Shown: positions 47,223 to 55,538 of the stretch, in pieces | Layout: the number at the start of each line of letters is the position of its first letter | Position numbering within the stretch: the stretch's first letter is position 1 | NCBI GenBank assembly: GCA_000756795.1 | Contig: CCSI01000004.1 | Span: 62,001-126,000, forward strand | Source of the DNA: Qipengyuania vulgaris | GTDB taxonomy: Bacteria > Pseudomonadota > Alphaproteobacteria > Sphingomonadales > Sphingomonadaceae | Length of the DNA: 64,000 nt | Direction: 5' to 3' | The notes under the pieces: model-generated | The model's input: the letters and a program-made list of their open reading frames with translations, nothing else | Databases searched by the model: none | What the model was told of the DNA's origin: nothing | Made by a program: the position numbers and the translations under genes

Positions 47223-47974
47223 ACGAGGCGCGCGCCATCGACCGGCTCGACACGGGGCCGCGCTTTACGGAGCATGATGCCATCAGGCTTAATCGCATGT
47301 TCCGTGGCAGCGATACGGACGAGTGGCTGCGCGCGGTCATCGAAGGTGGCCTCGCGGGCGACATGGCCATCGTCTCCAGCTTCGGCGCAGAGAGCGCGGC
47401 GCTGTTGCACCTCGTGTCGCAGGTCGATGCGAGTGTGCCGGTGCTCTTCCTCGACACCGGCAAGCATTTCCCCGAAACGCTCGCCTATCGCGATGAACTG
47501 GCCGAGCGGCTGGGGCTGAACCTCGTCAATGTCTATCCTGACCTTGCCGACATGCAGCAGCGCGACGAGACCGGCCTGCGCTGGTCCTACGACCCCGACG
47601 GATGCTGCGATCTGCGAAAGGTTCGCCCGCTCGAAAAGGCGCTCGCCGGTTTCGATGCCAGCCTTACCGGGCGCAAGGCGTTCCAGTCATCCACCCGCGC
47701 CAACCTCCCGCGTTTCGAACTCGACACCTCGGACGCGCAGGGACGCCTCAAAATCAACCCGCTCATCGACTGGGACGCGGATCGCATCGCCGCCTATTTC
47801 GAGGAACACGACCTTCCGCGCCACCCGCTGGTGGAACGCGGTTTCGCCTCCATCGGCTGCTCACCCTGTACGCGAGAGACCAAGCCCGGCGAAGATCCTC
47901 GCGCGGGCCGCTGGGCCGGCTGGGACAAGGTCGAATGCGGCATCCACAAGCCCGGCGAGGAGCCGTTCCTGTAG
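47219..47974 (+). CDS. cysH: (Phospho)adenylyl-sulfate reductase
   Basis: The 251-residue reductase has the PP-loop-like SSFGAESAALLHL, the 4Fe-4S-type cysteines GCCDLRKVRPL and GCSPCTRE, and the catalytic ECGIH at the C-terminus. Cysteine pairs mark the iron-sulfur, APS-using class. It reduces APS (or PAPS) to sulfite with thioredoxin, feeding CysI. ATG 47219 overlaps the DUF934 stop. Confidence 0.95.
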   Translation: MNEARAIDRLDTGPRFTEHDAIRLNRMFRGSDTDEWLRAVIEGGLAGDMAIVSSFGAESAALLHLVSQVDASVPVLFLDTGKHFPETLAYRDELAERLGLNLVNVYPDLADMQQRDETGLRWSYDPDGCCDLRKVRPLEKALAGFDASLTGRKAFQSSTRANLPRFELDTSDAQGRLKINPLIDWDADRIAAYFEEHDLPRHPLVERGFASIGCSPCTRETKPGEDPRAGRWAGWDKVECGIHKPGEEPFL

Positions 47975-47992
47975 GGTCTATTTGGCGGGCTG

Positions 47993-49072
47993 CTATGCCT
48001 TGGCGTCGGCCTGCGCTGCCAGCTTGTCGAGATTCGCCTCGCGAACGGCCTTGGCTTCCTCGTCATAGAGGAAGGGCAGGAAGGCATAACGCTTACCCTT
48101 GGTCACCGGCGTCGCCTCGTGCAGCAGCGAGCAGGAGAAGACGACCGCCCCGCCGGTCGGTGCGCGGTAGGTGCGCGGCCCGAATTCGGGGAAGCGCAGG
48201 TTGCCACCTTCATATTCCTCGGCATTGAGGTTGATGGTGACGGCGAAACGGCGATGCGCGGTGCCGAAGGTCGTGTTGTCGCGGTGCGGGCGGAAGTGGC
48301 CCTTGCCCGCCTCGTAACAGGCGACGATATGCCGCTCGATACGCGTCGCTTTGAAGGCGAAGGCGCGCTCGATGGCTGGCGCGACACGGCGCGCGATGCG
48401 CTGCGAGAGCGCCTGGATGAGCTTCGGGTCGGCAATGGTCGTATCGCGGCGCTGCTTGAAGCCGTCGTCGAGGATATGCGTGGTCTTGCCGTTCACATCG
48501 CGCATGAAGCCCGACGCGGTCCCGCCATCGGCCTCGTAAAGCGAGATGAGATGCTTACACAGCGCCTCGTCGAAGACACCGGGCACGGTGAGCACGGGTG
48601 CCCAGCTGTCGGGTGTGACGGCGGTGCGGCGCTTCAACTCGGCAATCGCTTCCTCGCCCTGCGCCAACGGATACTTTCCGACAATGCGCAATTCGCGGTC
48701 CATCAGCAGCCAGAAGGGCTCGTAGCGCTGGTCCTGATGCGCCGCGCCGTAGAGGCGGCTGACCGCGCGGTCGTAATCGAGGAAATGCCGGACGCCCGGC
48801 AGGCTCTGCGCGATGCGTTTTTGTGCGACATCACTCGGGTCGACGGTAACGCCGAAGAAGATTGCATGTTCGTCGTCGAACAGCTTGCGATGCTTTTGCA
48901 CGACATCGAGTGCGGCCTTGGCACCCGGCTGGCTCGCCGTGCCGAAGAACAACATCAGCACATGCCGTCCGCCGACCGAATGAAAGGCATAGCGGTCCGA
49001 CCCGTCGAGGGCCTTGGCATGGAACCACGGCGCGTAATCGCCGGGCAGGGTAGGGGCAGGTTGGGCTGTCAT
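47993..49072 (-). CDS. Peroxiredoxin-like domain fused to 2OG-Fe(II) dioxygenase
   Basis: The 359-residue protein has an N-terminal thioredoxin/peroxiredoxin-like domain (residues 8-150, APWFHAKALDGSDRYAFHSV) that lacks the peroxidatic Cys; the place of TxxC is FFGTASQPG. The C-terminal prolyl-4-hydroxylase-type domain holds Fe ligands H263 and D265 (HRDNTTF), H318 (LLHEATPV) and the 2OG-binding R328. It may hydroxylate a protein or small molecule. It is convergent with cysH and divergent from the C13-like gene. Confidence 0.88.
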   Translation of the reverse strand: MTAQPAPTLPGDYAPWFHAKALDGSDRYAFHSVGGRHVLMLFFGTASQPGAKAALDVVQKHRKLFDDEHAIFFGVTVDPSDVAQKRIAQSLPGVRHFLDYDRAVSRLYGAAHQDQRYEPFWLLMDRELRIVGKYPLAQGEEAIAELKRRTAVTPDSWAPVLTVPGVFDEALCKHLISLYEADGGTASGFMRDVNGKTTHILDDGFKQRRDTTIADPKLIQALSQRIARRVAPAIERAFAFKATRIERHIVACYEAGKGHFRPHRDNTTFGTAHRRFAVTINLNAEEYEGGNLRFPEFGPRTYRAPTGGAVVFSCSLLHEATPVTKGKRYAFLPFLYDEEAKAVREANLDKLAAQADAKA

Positions 49073-49189
49073 ATTGCGTTTCGTCTCGGGTTCGCTGCGA
49101 ACAGTATTGGGTCACTGGCGAGGTTGCCCGGTTGTCCTAGGCCCTTGTGGTTTACGCCAAATTTAGAAGGCGTGGAATAGGTGAACGCG

Positions 49190-50551
49190 ATGACGACGAG
49201 TGTGCCCTCCATCACGAAAACGAGCCCGGATGGCGAGGCTGAGTCTTCGTGCGAAGTGACTGAGGATATCGCAGACGACGAGGCTGATATCGTATACTCG
49301 CGCTCGCTGCTGGCACCTCTGGTCGCGACGTGGTTCGCAGCCGTTGTCCTGAGGCTTCTTTGTGCAGCTCAAAGCGAGGAGCCTTGGGTTGAGGTCCAGC
49401 TCGCCTTCGAGGTGCCCGCGGTCTATGTCATGGCAGCGTGCCTTGCGGGATGGATCTACCGCAGCGTACCGGCCGCGCTCCAACTGGCGAAACACGCGCT
49501 GAGCGTCATGGCAGCTGTGACCCTCGTACGATTGGTCCTGATGCAATTCGGACCGGCGCTGGATGTCGTGGACACCGATATCATCGTGGCGTTCGGCGCA
49601 TGTATCAATGCGCTGGTCTACCTCTTCATGAACCGCACCTATTTCACGCACCGCCTGCGCGCGGTCCTGATGCTAATCGCGTTCGGTCTGGGCGCCGTGG
49701 CTTCGGTCTGGACGGCGGAATTGCACATGAAGGTGACGCTGTACGCCCTCTCGCACGGGGCCGAAGAGCAGCAAGCCCGCGAAATTGAAAGCATAGCACC
49801 CGACCGGCTCTGGCAATCGCAACATGGCCTAGTCGAGCAGTCAGCAAAGCTGCTCTCGGCCGCGTCGAGCGAGGAGGGCCGGGTTTACCTCATCGCGGTA
49901 GCACCCGACGGCACGCAGGAATTGTTCGTACGTGAAAGCAGGCGGGCGCTGGAAGCCTTCGGAAGCCGATTCGGGGCCAACCTGCGCATGAGCGTACTCC
50001 TGTCCAACGACGGGGCCAGCCCGACCGAGGTGCCACTGGCGACCAACCCCAACCTCGAACAAGTCGTGCAAATAATTGCCGAAGACGCCGACCCGGCACG
50101 TGACATGGTGGCAGTCTACCTCACTTCGCACGGCAGCGAGGATGCCGCGCTGAGTACCTACCTGCCCGACTATACGGCGCTTGAAGGCATAACGGCCCCG
50201 CGGCTTCGCTCGGTTCTGGCAAAAACCGGTGTCGCCAGGCGTCTGGTCGTCGTCTCGGCCTGTTACTCGGGCAGCTGGATCGCGCCGCTCGCCACCGACG
50301 ACAGCATCGTCATCACCGCAGCGCGCAAGGACCGTACCTCCTATGGATGCGACGACAGCCGCGAGATGACGGTCTTCGCCGAGATGTTCTTCAAGGGCGA
50401 TGCCGTCGAAACCAAGCCGCTAGAGCATGCTTTCAACGAAGCGCGGGAGCGCATCGCAGCCGATGAGGCGGAGATGGCGATTACGCCGTCTGAGCCGCAG
50501 GTGCATGTCGGCAGGAACATGCGCTCAGTGTGGGAAGCGCAGCCCGAGTAG
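49190..50551 (+). CDS. Membrane-anchored peptidase C13/caspase-fold protein
   Basis: Starting at ATG 49190 (AGGTG upstream; GTG 49181 is an alternative), the 453-residue protein has five membrane helices at residues 40-190, then a caspase-hemoglobinase domain. The His is about residue 314 (LTSHGSED) and the Cys about 358 (VVSACYSGSW), as in legumain-like C13 peptidases. DDSIVITAARKDRTSYGCDD is a typical following segment. Asn/Asp-specific cleavage is inferred. No obvious substrate gene adjoins it. Confidence 0.85.
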   Translation: MTTSVPSITKTSPDGEAESSCEVTEDIADDEADIVYSRSLLAPLVATWFAAVVLRLLCAAQSEEPWVEVQLAFEVPAVYVMAACLAGWIYRSVPAALQLAKHALSVMAAVTLVRLVLMQFGPALDVVDTDIIVAFGACINALVYLFMNRTYFTHRLRAVLMLIAFGLGAVASVWTAELHMKVTLYALSHGAEEQQAREIESIAPDRLWQSQHGLVEQSAKLLSAASSEEGRVYLIAVAPDGTQELFVRESRRALEAFGSRFGANLRMSVLLSNDGASPTEVPLATNPNLEQVVQIIAEDADPARDMVAVYLTSHGSEDAALSTYLPDYTALEGITAPRLRSVLAKTGVARRLVVVSACYSGSWIAPLATDDSIVITAARKDRTSYGCDDSREMTVFAEMFFKGDAVETKPLEHAFNEARERIAADEAEMAITPSEPQVHVGRNMRSVWEAQPE

Positions 50552-50554
50552 CGG

Positions 50555-51460
50555 CTAGAGCCAGCCTTCGCGCTCGTACCAGCGGGCGGTCTGTTCGAAG
50601 CCTTCGGGGCCTGGAATGCGCGGCTGCCAGATGTCGGGCGGAACGGCGTGTTCGGGGCTGCAGACCCAGTCTGGATGGACCATGTAACCTACGCGGTCTG
50701 CAGTCAGCTTGGCTTGGTCTCCGCGCACCATCCGGTCGATTCTTGCGCCGAGGCTCAGTACGAAATCGGGGAGATGCGGGGCGAAGACACGCTTGCCCAT
50801 CGCCTTGCCGATGAGTTTCGCCATCTGGGCGTGCTCATAGCCGCCCTCGCGCCCGTCATCGGGTTCGAGTAGCGCGCCGCTGGCCGTTCCGGCTGGCGCG
50901 AGTGCGAGCAGACACTCGGCCAGGTCGTCGACATGGATGATCGAGGTGTAGCCTTTGGGCGGGACCGGAACGATGCCGTATTGCGCTGCGCGGAACAGCT
51001 CGAACATGTCCTTGTCGCGCGGGCCATAGACTGCAGGCGGGCGGACGATGGTGTAATCGAGGCCGCTATTACCGACCCATTTCTCCGCCTCGAATTTCGA
51101 TTTTCCGTACAGCGAGAGGCCGGGCTTTCGCGCCGAAAGCGAGGAGACGAATACGAAGCGCCGCACGTCCTTGTCCTGCGCCGCGCGCATCACATTGCGC
51201 GTGCCGACGACGTTTGCCTCGTGGAATTCGGCGGGGTCGGGGGCGTTGGTCAGGCCCGCCACATGGATGACCGCATCGGCGCCATCGACCAGTTCGAGCA
51301 GGGCGGATTTCTTGTGGAGGTTGCCTTCGACCCACTCGACGCCCTCGCGCGCCGCCTTGTGACTGCGGGTGAGGGCTCGAACCTTGATGCCCGAACGCGC
51401 CGCTACATCGAGCACCGCTTGCCCCACGAAACCGGTAGCTCCCGTCAGCGCGACAATCAT
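50555..51460 (-). CDS. NAD-dependent epimerase/dehydratase family protein (atypical SDR)
   Basis: The 301-residue protein begins MIVALTGATGFVGQAVLDVA, the SDR glycine motif, and has the catalytic YGKSK motif within LSLYGKSKFEAEKWV. The C-terminus (DRVGYMVHPDWVCSPEHAVP) resembles NDUFA9-like or sugar-epimerase-type extended SDRs. Substrate unknown. It overlaps the proB stop by ATGA, so it is coupled to proB. Confidence 0.87.
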   Translation of the reverse strand: MIVALTGATGFVGQAVLDVAARSGIKVRALTRSHKAAREGVEWVEGNLHKKSALLELVDGADAVIHVAGLTNAPDPAEFHEANVVGTRNVMRAAQDKDVRRFVFVSSLSARKPGLSLYGKSKFEAEKWVGNSGLDYTIVRPPAVYGPRDKDMFELFRAAQYGIVPVPPKGYTSIIHVDDLAECLLALAPAGTASGALLEPDDGREGGYEHAQMAKLIGKAMGKRVFAPHLPDFVLSLGARIDRMVRGDQAKLTADRVGYMVHPDWVCSPEHAVPPDIWQPRIPGPEGFEQTARWYEREGWL

Positions 51461-52578
51461 GCGCGCACCATGTGGTCGCGATGGACGACGGCAGCGCGCG
51501 GCGCGTAGCCAAGCTTTGCTGCCTGCTCGTCTTCGCGCAAGCCAAGGATGCTGCGGCATTCCTCGGCCGTGTATTCGACGAGGCCCTGCCCAAGCCGCTC
51601 GCCCTTCGCGCCGAAGATGGTGACGAGGTCGCCGCGGCGGAAATCGCCCTCGACCTCGGTCATCCCGGCGGCAAGCAGGCTCGCTCCCCTGGCCAGTGCT
51701 TCGGTGCAGCCCGCATCGACGGTGAGCACGCCGGCAGGCGCGAGGCGGCCCGACAGCCACGCCTTGCGTGCGCTCTCGTCGCCCTGTGGCAGGAACAGCG
51801 TTCCGCGTCCTCCATCGAGCGCACTGGCAATCGGTGCGTCATGCTTCCCATTGATGATGGCAAGCGCGATACCGGCGCGCTCGGCAATCCGCGCGGCCTG
51901 CAATTTGGCGAGCATCCCGCCCGAACCGAGGCCGGAAGTGCTCTCGCCCGTCGCCATCGCGATGATTTCGGGAGTGACGCCTTCTACAGTCTCGACAAGC
52001 TTCGCGTCCGTATCCTCGGGGTTGCGGTCGTATAGCCCGTCTACGTCCGACAGCAGCAGCACACCTTCGGCCTGAGCGGCCTGCGCCACGCGCGCAGCGA
52101 GGCGGTCGTTGTCGCCGAAGCGGATTTCCTCGGTCGCCACGCTGTCGTTCTCGTTGACCACCGGTATCGCGCCCGCCTCGATGAGGCGCTCCAGCGTGGC
52201 CGAGGCGTTGAGATAGCGGCGGCGGTCTTCAAGGTCGTCGAGCGTTACGAGCATTTGCGCTGCGATGAGGTCATGACGCCCGAGCACTTCGGACCACAGC
52301 CGCGCCAGTTCGACCTGGCCGACCGACGCAGCCGCCTGCGCATCGGCAAGGCTCCCGCGACCGCCCTTGGCAAGCCCCAGCTTCGCCGCGCCCAGCGCAA
52401 TCGCGCCCGAGGACACGATGATGACCTCGGTCCCGCCCTTGCGCAGCGCGGCGATTTCTGCGGCGAGTGTCGCTAGCCAAGCCTCGCGCGCCCGGCCCTG
52501 TTCGATCAGCAGCGCCGAGCCGACCTTTACGACCAGCCGCTTTGCCGCGCGCAATCCGGATAGGGTGGTGACCGTCAT
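51457..52578 (-). CDS. proB: Glutamate 5-kinase
   Basis: The 373-residue enzyme has an amino acid kinase domain with VVKVGSALL, IIVSSGAIALGAAKLGL and VNENDSVATEEIRFGDNDRLAA, plus a C-terminal PUA domain (about 280-365, GCTEALARGASLLAAGMTEV). It phosphorylates glutamate in proline synthesis. ATG 52578 is 5 bases after obgE, so obgE-proB-SDR are one transcript, the usual arrangement in many bacteria. Confidence 0.97.
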   Translation of the reverse strand: MTVTTLSGLRAAKRLVVKVGSALLIEQGRAREAWLATLAAEIAALRKGGTEVIIVSSGAIALGAAKLGLAKGGRGSLADAQAAASVGQVELARLWSEVLGRHDLIAAQMLVTLDDLEDRRRYLNASATLERLIEAGAIPVVNENDSVATEEIRFGDNDRLAARVAQAAQAEGVLLLSDVDGLYDRNPEDTDAKLVETVEGVTPEIIAMATGESTSGLGSGGMLAKLQAARIAERAGIALAIINGKHDAPIASALDGGRGTLFLPQGDESARKAWLSGRLAPAGVLTVDAGCTEALARGASLLAAGMTEVEGDFRRGDLVTIFGAKGERLGQGLVEYTAEECRSILGLREDEQAAKLGYAPRAAVVHRDHMVRA

Positions 52579-52583
52579 GAAGG

Positions 52584-53639
52584 TCAGATGGGCGACCAGT
52601 CGGGCTCGTCGCCCTCGTCCTCGACCTCTTCGGCCTGAGTTTCGGTGGAGGTGCGGTCGGGCAGGTAGGACAGGACGCCATCGAGCAATTCCTCGATGCC
52701 TGCGCCGGTCGCACCAGAAATGCTGAACACCTTGTCCGCGCCTGCCGCCAGCAGTTCGTCGGCAAAGGCTGCGCCCAGTTCCTCGTCGGCAAGGTCGAGC
52801 TTGTTCAGCGCGACCAGCTGCGGCTTTTCGGCGAGGCCTGCGCCATAGGCTTCCAGCTCTGCATTCACCGCCTTGTAGGCATCGGCCGGGTCTTGTCCGG
52901 CGATGTCGATGAGGTGGATGAGCACGCGGCAGCGTTCGATATGGCCGAGGAAACGGTCGCCGATGCCAGCGCCATCCGCCGCGCCTTCGATGAGGCCTGG
53001 AATGTCCGCAAGCACGAATTCGCGGGACTTGTGGCGTACCACGCCGAGCTTTGGCACCAGTGTGGTGAAAGCGTAATGGCCGACCTTGGCCTTGGCATTG
53101 GTGACCTGGTTGATGAAGGTGCTCTTGCCCGCATTGGGAAGGCCCAGCAGGCCGACATCGGCGAGCAGTTTCAGCCGCAGCCAGACCCACATTTCTTCGC
53201 CCTGCTCGCCCGGCTGGTGCTGGCGCGGGGCGCGGTTGGTGCTGCTCTTGTAGCTGGCGTTGCCGCGGCCGCCCATGCCACCTTCGAGGAAGACGACTTC
53301 CTGGCCCACCTCGGTGAAATCGGCGAGCACCTCTTCCTTGTCCTCCGACAGGACCTGCGTGCCCACGGGCACATCGATGATGAGATCGGGCGCGCCGGCT
53401 CCGGTCTTGTCCTTGCCCTGTCCGTGCATCCCGCGCTTGGCCTTGAAGTGCTGCGCGTAGCGGAAGTCGATGAGCGTGTTGAGGCCCTGCACGGCGCGGA
53501 AGACGATGTCGCCGCCCTTGCCGCCATTGCCGCCGTCGGGTCCGCCATATTCGATATACTTCTCGCGCCGGAAGCTGACGGCGCCGGGGCCGCCCGCACC
53601 GGACTTGAGATAGATTTTGGCCTGGTCGAGAAAATGCAT
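52584..53639 (-). CDS. obgE: GTPase ObgE/CgtA
   Basis: The 351-residue protein has the Obg glycine-rich domain (residues 1-158, FLDQAKIYLKSGAGGPGAVSF) and the G domain with GLPNAGKSTF, LADIPGLIEGA and NKLDL. It acts in ribosome maturation and stress control. The C-terminus is a short acidic tail (EEVEDEGDEPDW) without an OCT domain. Divergent from the winged-helix gene with 142 bases between starts. Confidence 0.97.
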   Translation of the reverse strand: MHFLDQAKIYLKSGAGGPGAVSFRREKYIEYGGPDGGNGGKGGDIVFRAVQGLNTLIDFRYAQHFKAKRGMHGQGKDKTGAGAPDLIIDVPVGTQVLSEDKEEVLADFTEVGQEVVFLEGGMGGRGNASYKSSTNRAPRQHQPGEQGEEMWVWLRLKLLADVGLLGLPNAGKSTFINQVTNAKAKVGHYAFTTLVPKLGVVRHKSREFVLADIPGLIEGAADGAGIGDRFLGHIERCRVLIHLIDIAGQDPADAYKAVNAELEAYGAGLAEKPQLVALNKLDLADEELGAAFADELLAAGADKVFSISGATGAGIEELLDGVLSYLPDRTSTETQAEEVEDEGDEPDWSPI

Positions 53640-53720
53640 GGAAGCGCCCCTAATCGCTTTTCGCGCGCAAAGCGAGGCGCTTGGTATGAATCAAATGCCA
53701 CGATCGAATATAGCTCAAAC

Positions 53721-53749
53721 TTGACTCATTCCGCATTTGTTCTCATCTT
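53721..53749 (+). promoter_or_regulatory. Probable sigma-70 promoter of the winged-helix gene
   Basis: TTGACT (53721-53726), a 17-base spacer and CATCTT (53744-53749). The -35 is good, the -10 is weak. The SOS box below overlaps the -10 region. Confidence 0.5.
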
Positions 53750-53753
53750 GTTC
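53739..53753 (+). promoter_or_regulatory. LexA-type SOS box
   Basis: GTTC-TCATCTT-GTTC is an exact match to the alphaproteobacterial LexA consensus GTTC-N7-GTTC. It overlaps the -10 of the predicted promoter 29 bases before ATG 53782, the right place for repression. Around two such matches are expected by chance in a window of this size, so position is the main support. Confidence 0.55.
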
Positions 53754-53781
53754 TTAACGAATAGGTGAGGAGGCCGATTCC

Positions 53782-54771
53782 ATGCAGGCGGATTTCGCAT
53801 ACGAGCCGGTTTATGATGGCGCGGGGCTGCAGCTTTCGGTGAGCGTGCTCGCCGACCGCGGGACAGTGCGCGACCAGATGCGTTGCGATGCGAAGGCGGC
53901 GGGTTTCCGTGTGCTCGAATGCTGCGGTCTCGATGAGTTCGGCAGCGGCTCGGGCAGCGCGCTGGGTGACCTCATCCTTGTCGACTGCGCCGATGCTGAT
54001 GCAAGCGCCATGGCCTTGCTGTCGCGGCTGGACATGCGCGCGGGCAAGTCGGGTGCGCAATTGGTGGTGTCCACCACGATGGATGCACTCGATGCCGTGT
54101 TCGGCTGCTTTGCCATGTCGGGCGCGCAGATATTGGTCGAGCCGGGGCGGGCAGACCGCATCATCGCCATCGGCCGCGTGCTGGCTCACGTACCGAACCT
54201 GCGCCTGCGCGAGCTCGCGGAGGAAGACCGGCTGATGCTGCTGCGGCTGACCGAGCAGGTCGGTTCGATTGCGCAGAGACTTGAAGGCCTTTCGCCGGGT
54301 ATCGGCGCGGGCCAGCGTGAAGGGGGCGGGGCCTTTCGGCTCGAGTCCCCGGCGCAGGGCTGGCACGCGCAGGGCGATGAATATGTGGTCGACCAGGGCA
54401 AGGCTGCGCCCCGGCTTCCCGATGGCGCGCTTATTCGCAAGCTCATCCGCCAGCGGCAGGCGCGCTCGCAATTTTTCGATGTCGAGCTGTTTGCCGACCC
54501 CGCGTGGGATATCCTTCTCGACCTCTCGGCAGCGCGGGCAGAGCGGCGGCAGGTCTGCGTGACTTCGCTATGCATTGCAGCCGGTGTGCCTGCGACGACT
54601 GCGCTGAGGTGGATTTCGCAGATGGTCGATGCCGATTTGCTGGTCCGCATCCCCGACCCGCATGACCGCCGCCGCGCGCATATTGCGCTTGCCGATGCGA
54701 CTGCCGATGCGATGGCGCGCTATTTCGCAGCTATCGGAATTGGGGAGGCATGCGAGTTGGCTGCAGCTTAG
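53782..54771 (+). CDS. Winged helix-turn-helix regulator with N-terminal receiver-like region
   Basis: The 329-residue protein has an N-terminal alpha/beta region (residues 15-150) with a receiver-like order (LILVDCADADASAMALLSRL, then VLAHVPNLRLRELAEEDRL). The C-terminal MarR-like winged helix (about 235-320) reads VTSLCIAAGVPATTALRWIS and RIPDPHDRRRAHIALADAT. A GAGGAGG ribosome site precedes ATG 53782. DNA binding is inferred from the fold. Its end overlaps the convergent sirC gene by 4 bases. Confidence 0.82.
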   Translation: MQADFAYEPVYDGAGLQLSVSVLADRGTVRDQMRCDAKAAGFRVLECCGLDEFGSGSGSALGDLILVDCADADASAMALLSRLDMRAGKSGAQLVVSTTMDALDAVFGCFAMSGAQILVEPGRADRIIAIGRVLAHVPNLRLRELAEEDRLMLLRLTEQVGSIAQRLEGLSPGIGAGQREGGGAFRLESPAQGWHAQGDEYVVDQGKAAPRLPDGALIRKLIRQRQARSQFFDVELFADPAWDILLDLSAARAERRQVCVTSLCIAAGVPATTALRWISQMVDADLLVRIPDPHDRRRAHIALADATADAMARYFAAIGIGEACELAAA

Positions 54772-55538
54772 CGGTTGCGGCGCAGAACGACTGTTAGCCC
54801 TTCGGCTGGCGGTTCGCCGGGAAGTTCTATCCTGCGGGCATCGGCGCGGGCGCGGACGAGGATAGCCTCGGGAATATCCGGATGATGCAGGACGGTATCT
54901 GCCATACCGAGCAGGCGTGCCTGTTTGATTGTCAGATCGTCGGGGTCGTCGCTGGTGAGCGTGAATTCTTCGGTTGAAGCAACGAGTTTATCGCTTCCAC
55001 CTTGTAGCCATTTGTCGACCTGCCCATGCGAACGGACCTCGAGAACATCGAGCGGTCCGCCCTCGGCTAGCGCCTTGTCGAGCGCTTGCCGCCGCGCTGC
55101 CCCATCGGGAAACCGCGAGCGCAATGCATCGCGCGATGCTGCCAGCCTGTCTGCCAAGCGCCCGATGGTTTCCGGAATGAGCGCTTCGAGCCGCAGACGC
55201 AGGTGCTTGGCGAGGCCCGCCGAAGCGCCCCCGGTGCTCACCGCCACCAGCACCGGTTCGCGGTCGAGCACGCTCGGTAAGGTAAAGTCGCACAGGTCCG
55301 GACGGTCGGCGACATTCACCAGCAGGCCGAGCCGCTTCAAACGCAAGGCCGCAGCTTCCGCCTTGCGTTCGTTCTCCAGCGCCACGAAACCCAGCCGCGC
55401 GTGATGCGCCTCGGTCTCGGCGCAAGGTATCCCGCCCGCGCGTGTCACCAGCCGCGCCTTGGCTTCGGCCATGTCGCCGCTGCCTACGACGACCACGCGC
55501 TCGCCGGCGATGCGGTGGAAGAGGGGGAGCGAATGCAT
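54768..55538 (-). CDS. Siroheme synthase, precorrin-2 dehydrogenase/ferrochelatase part
   Basis: A 256-residue Met8p-type protein: SLPLFHRIAGERVVVVGSGD, then ADRPDLCDFTLPSVLDREPV and STGGASAGLAKHLRLRLEAL, followed by the dimerisation region. It turns precorrin-2 into siroheme by NAD-dependent oxidation and iron insertion, completing the pathway started by CobA (44.1 kb). The ATG 55538 overlaps the lysA stop by one base. The C-terminal methylase domain of CysG is absent, as expected with a separate cobA. Confidence 0.92.
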   Translation of the reverse strand: MHSLPLFHRIAGERVVVVGSGDMAEAKARLVTRAGGIPCAETEAHHARLGFVALENERKAEAAALRLKRLGLLVNVADRPDLCDFTLPSVLDREPVLVAVSTGGASAGLAKHLRLRLEALIPETIGRLADRLAASRDALRSRFPDGAARRQALDKALAEGGPLDVLEVRSHGQVDKWLQGGSDKLVASTEEFTLTSDDPDDLTIKQARLLGMADTVLHHPDIPEAILVRARADARRIELPGEPPAEGLTVVLRRNR

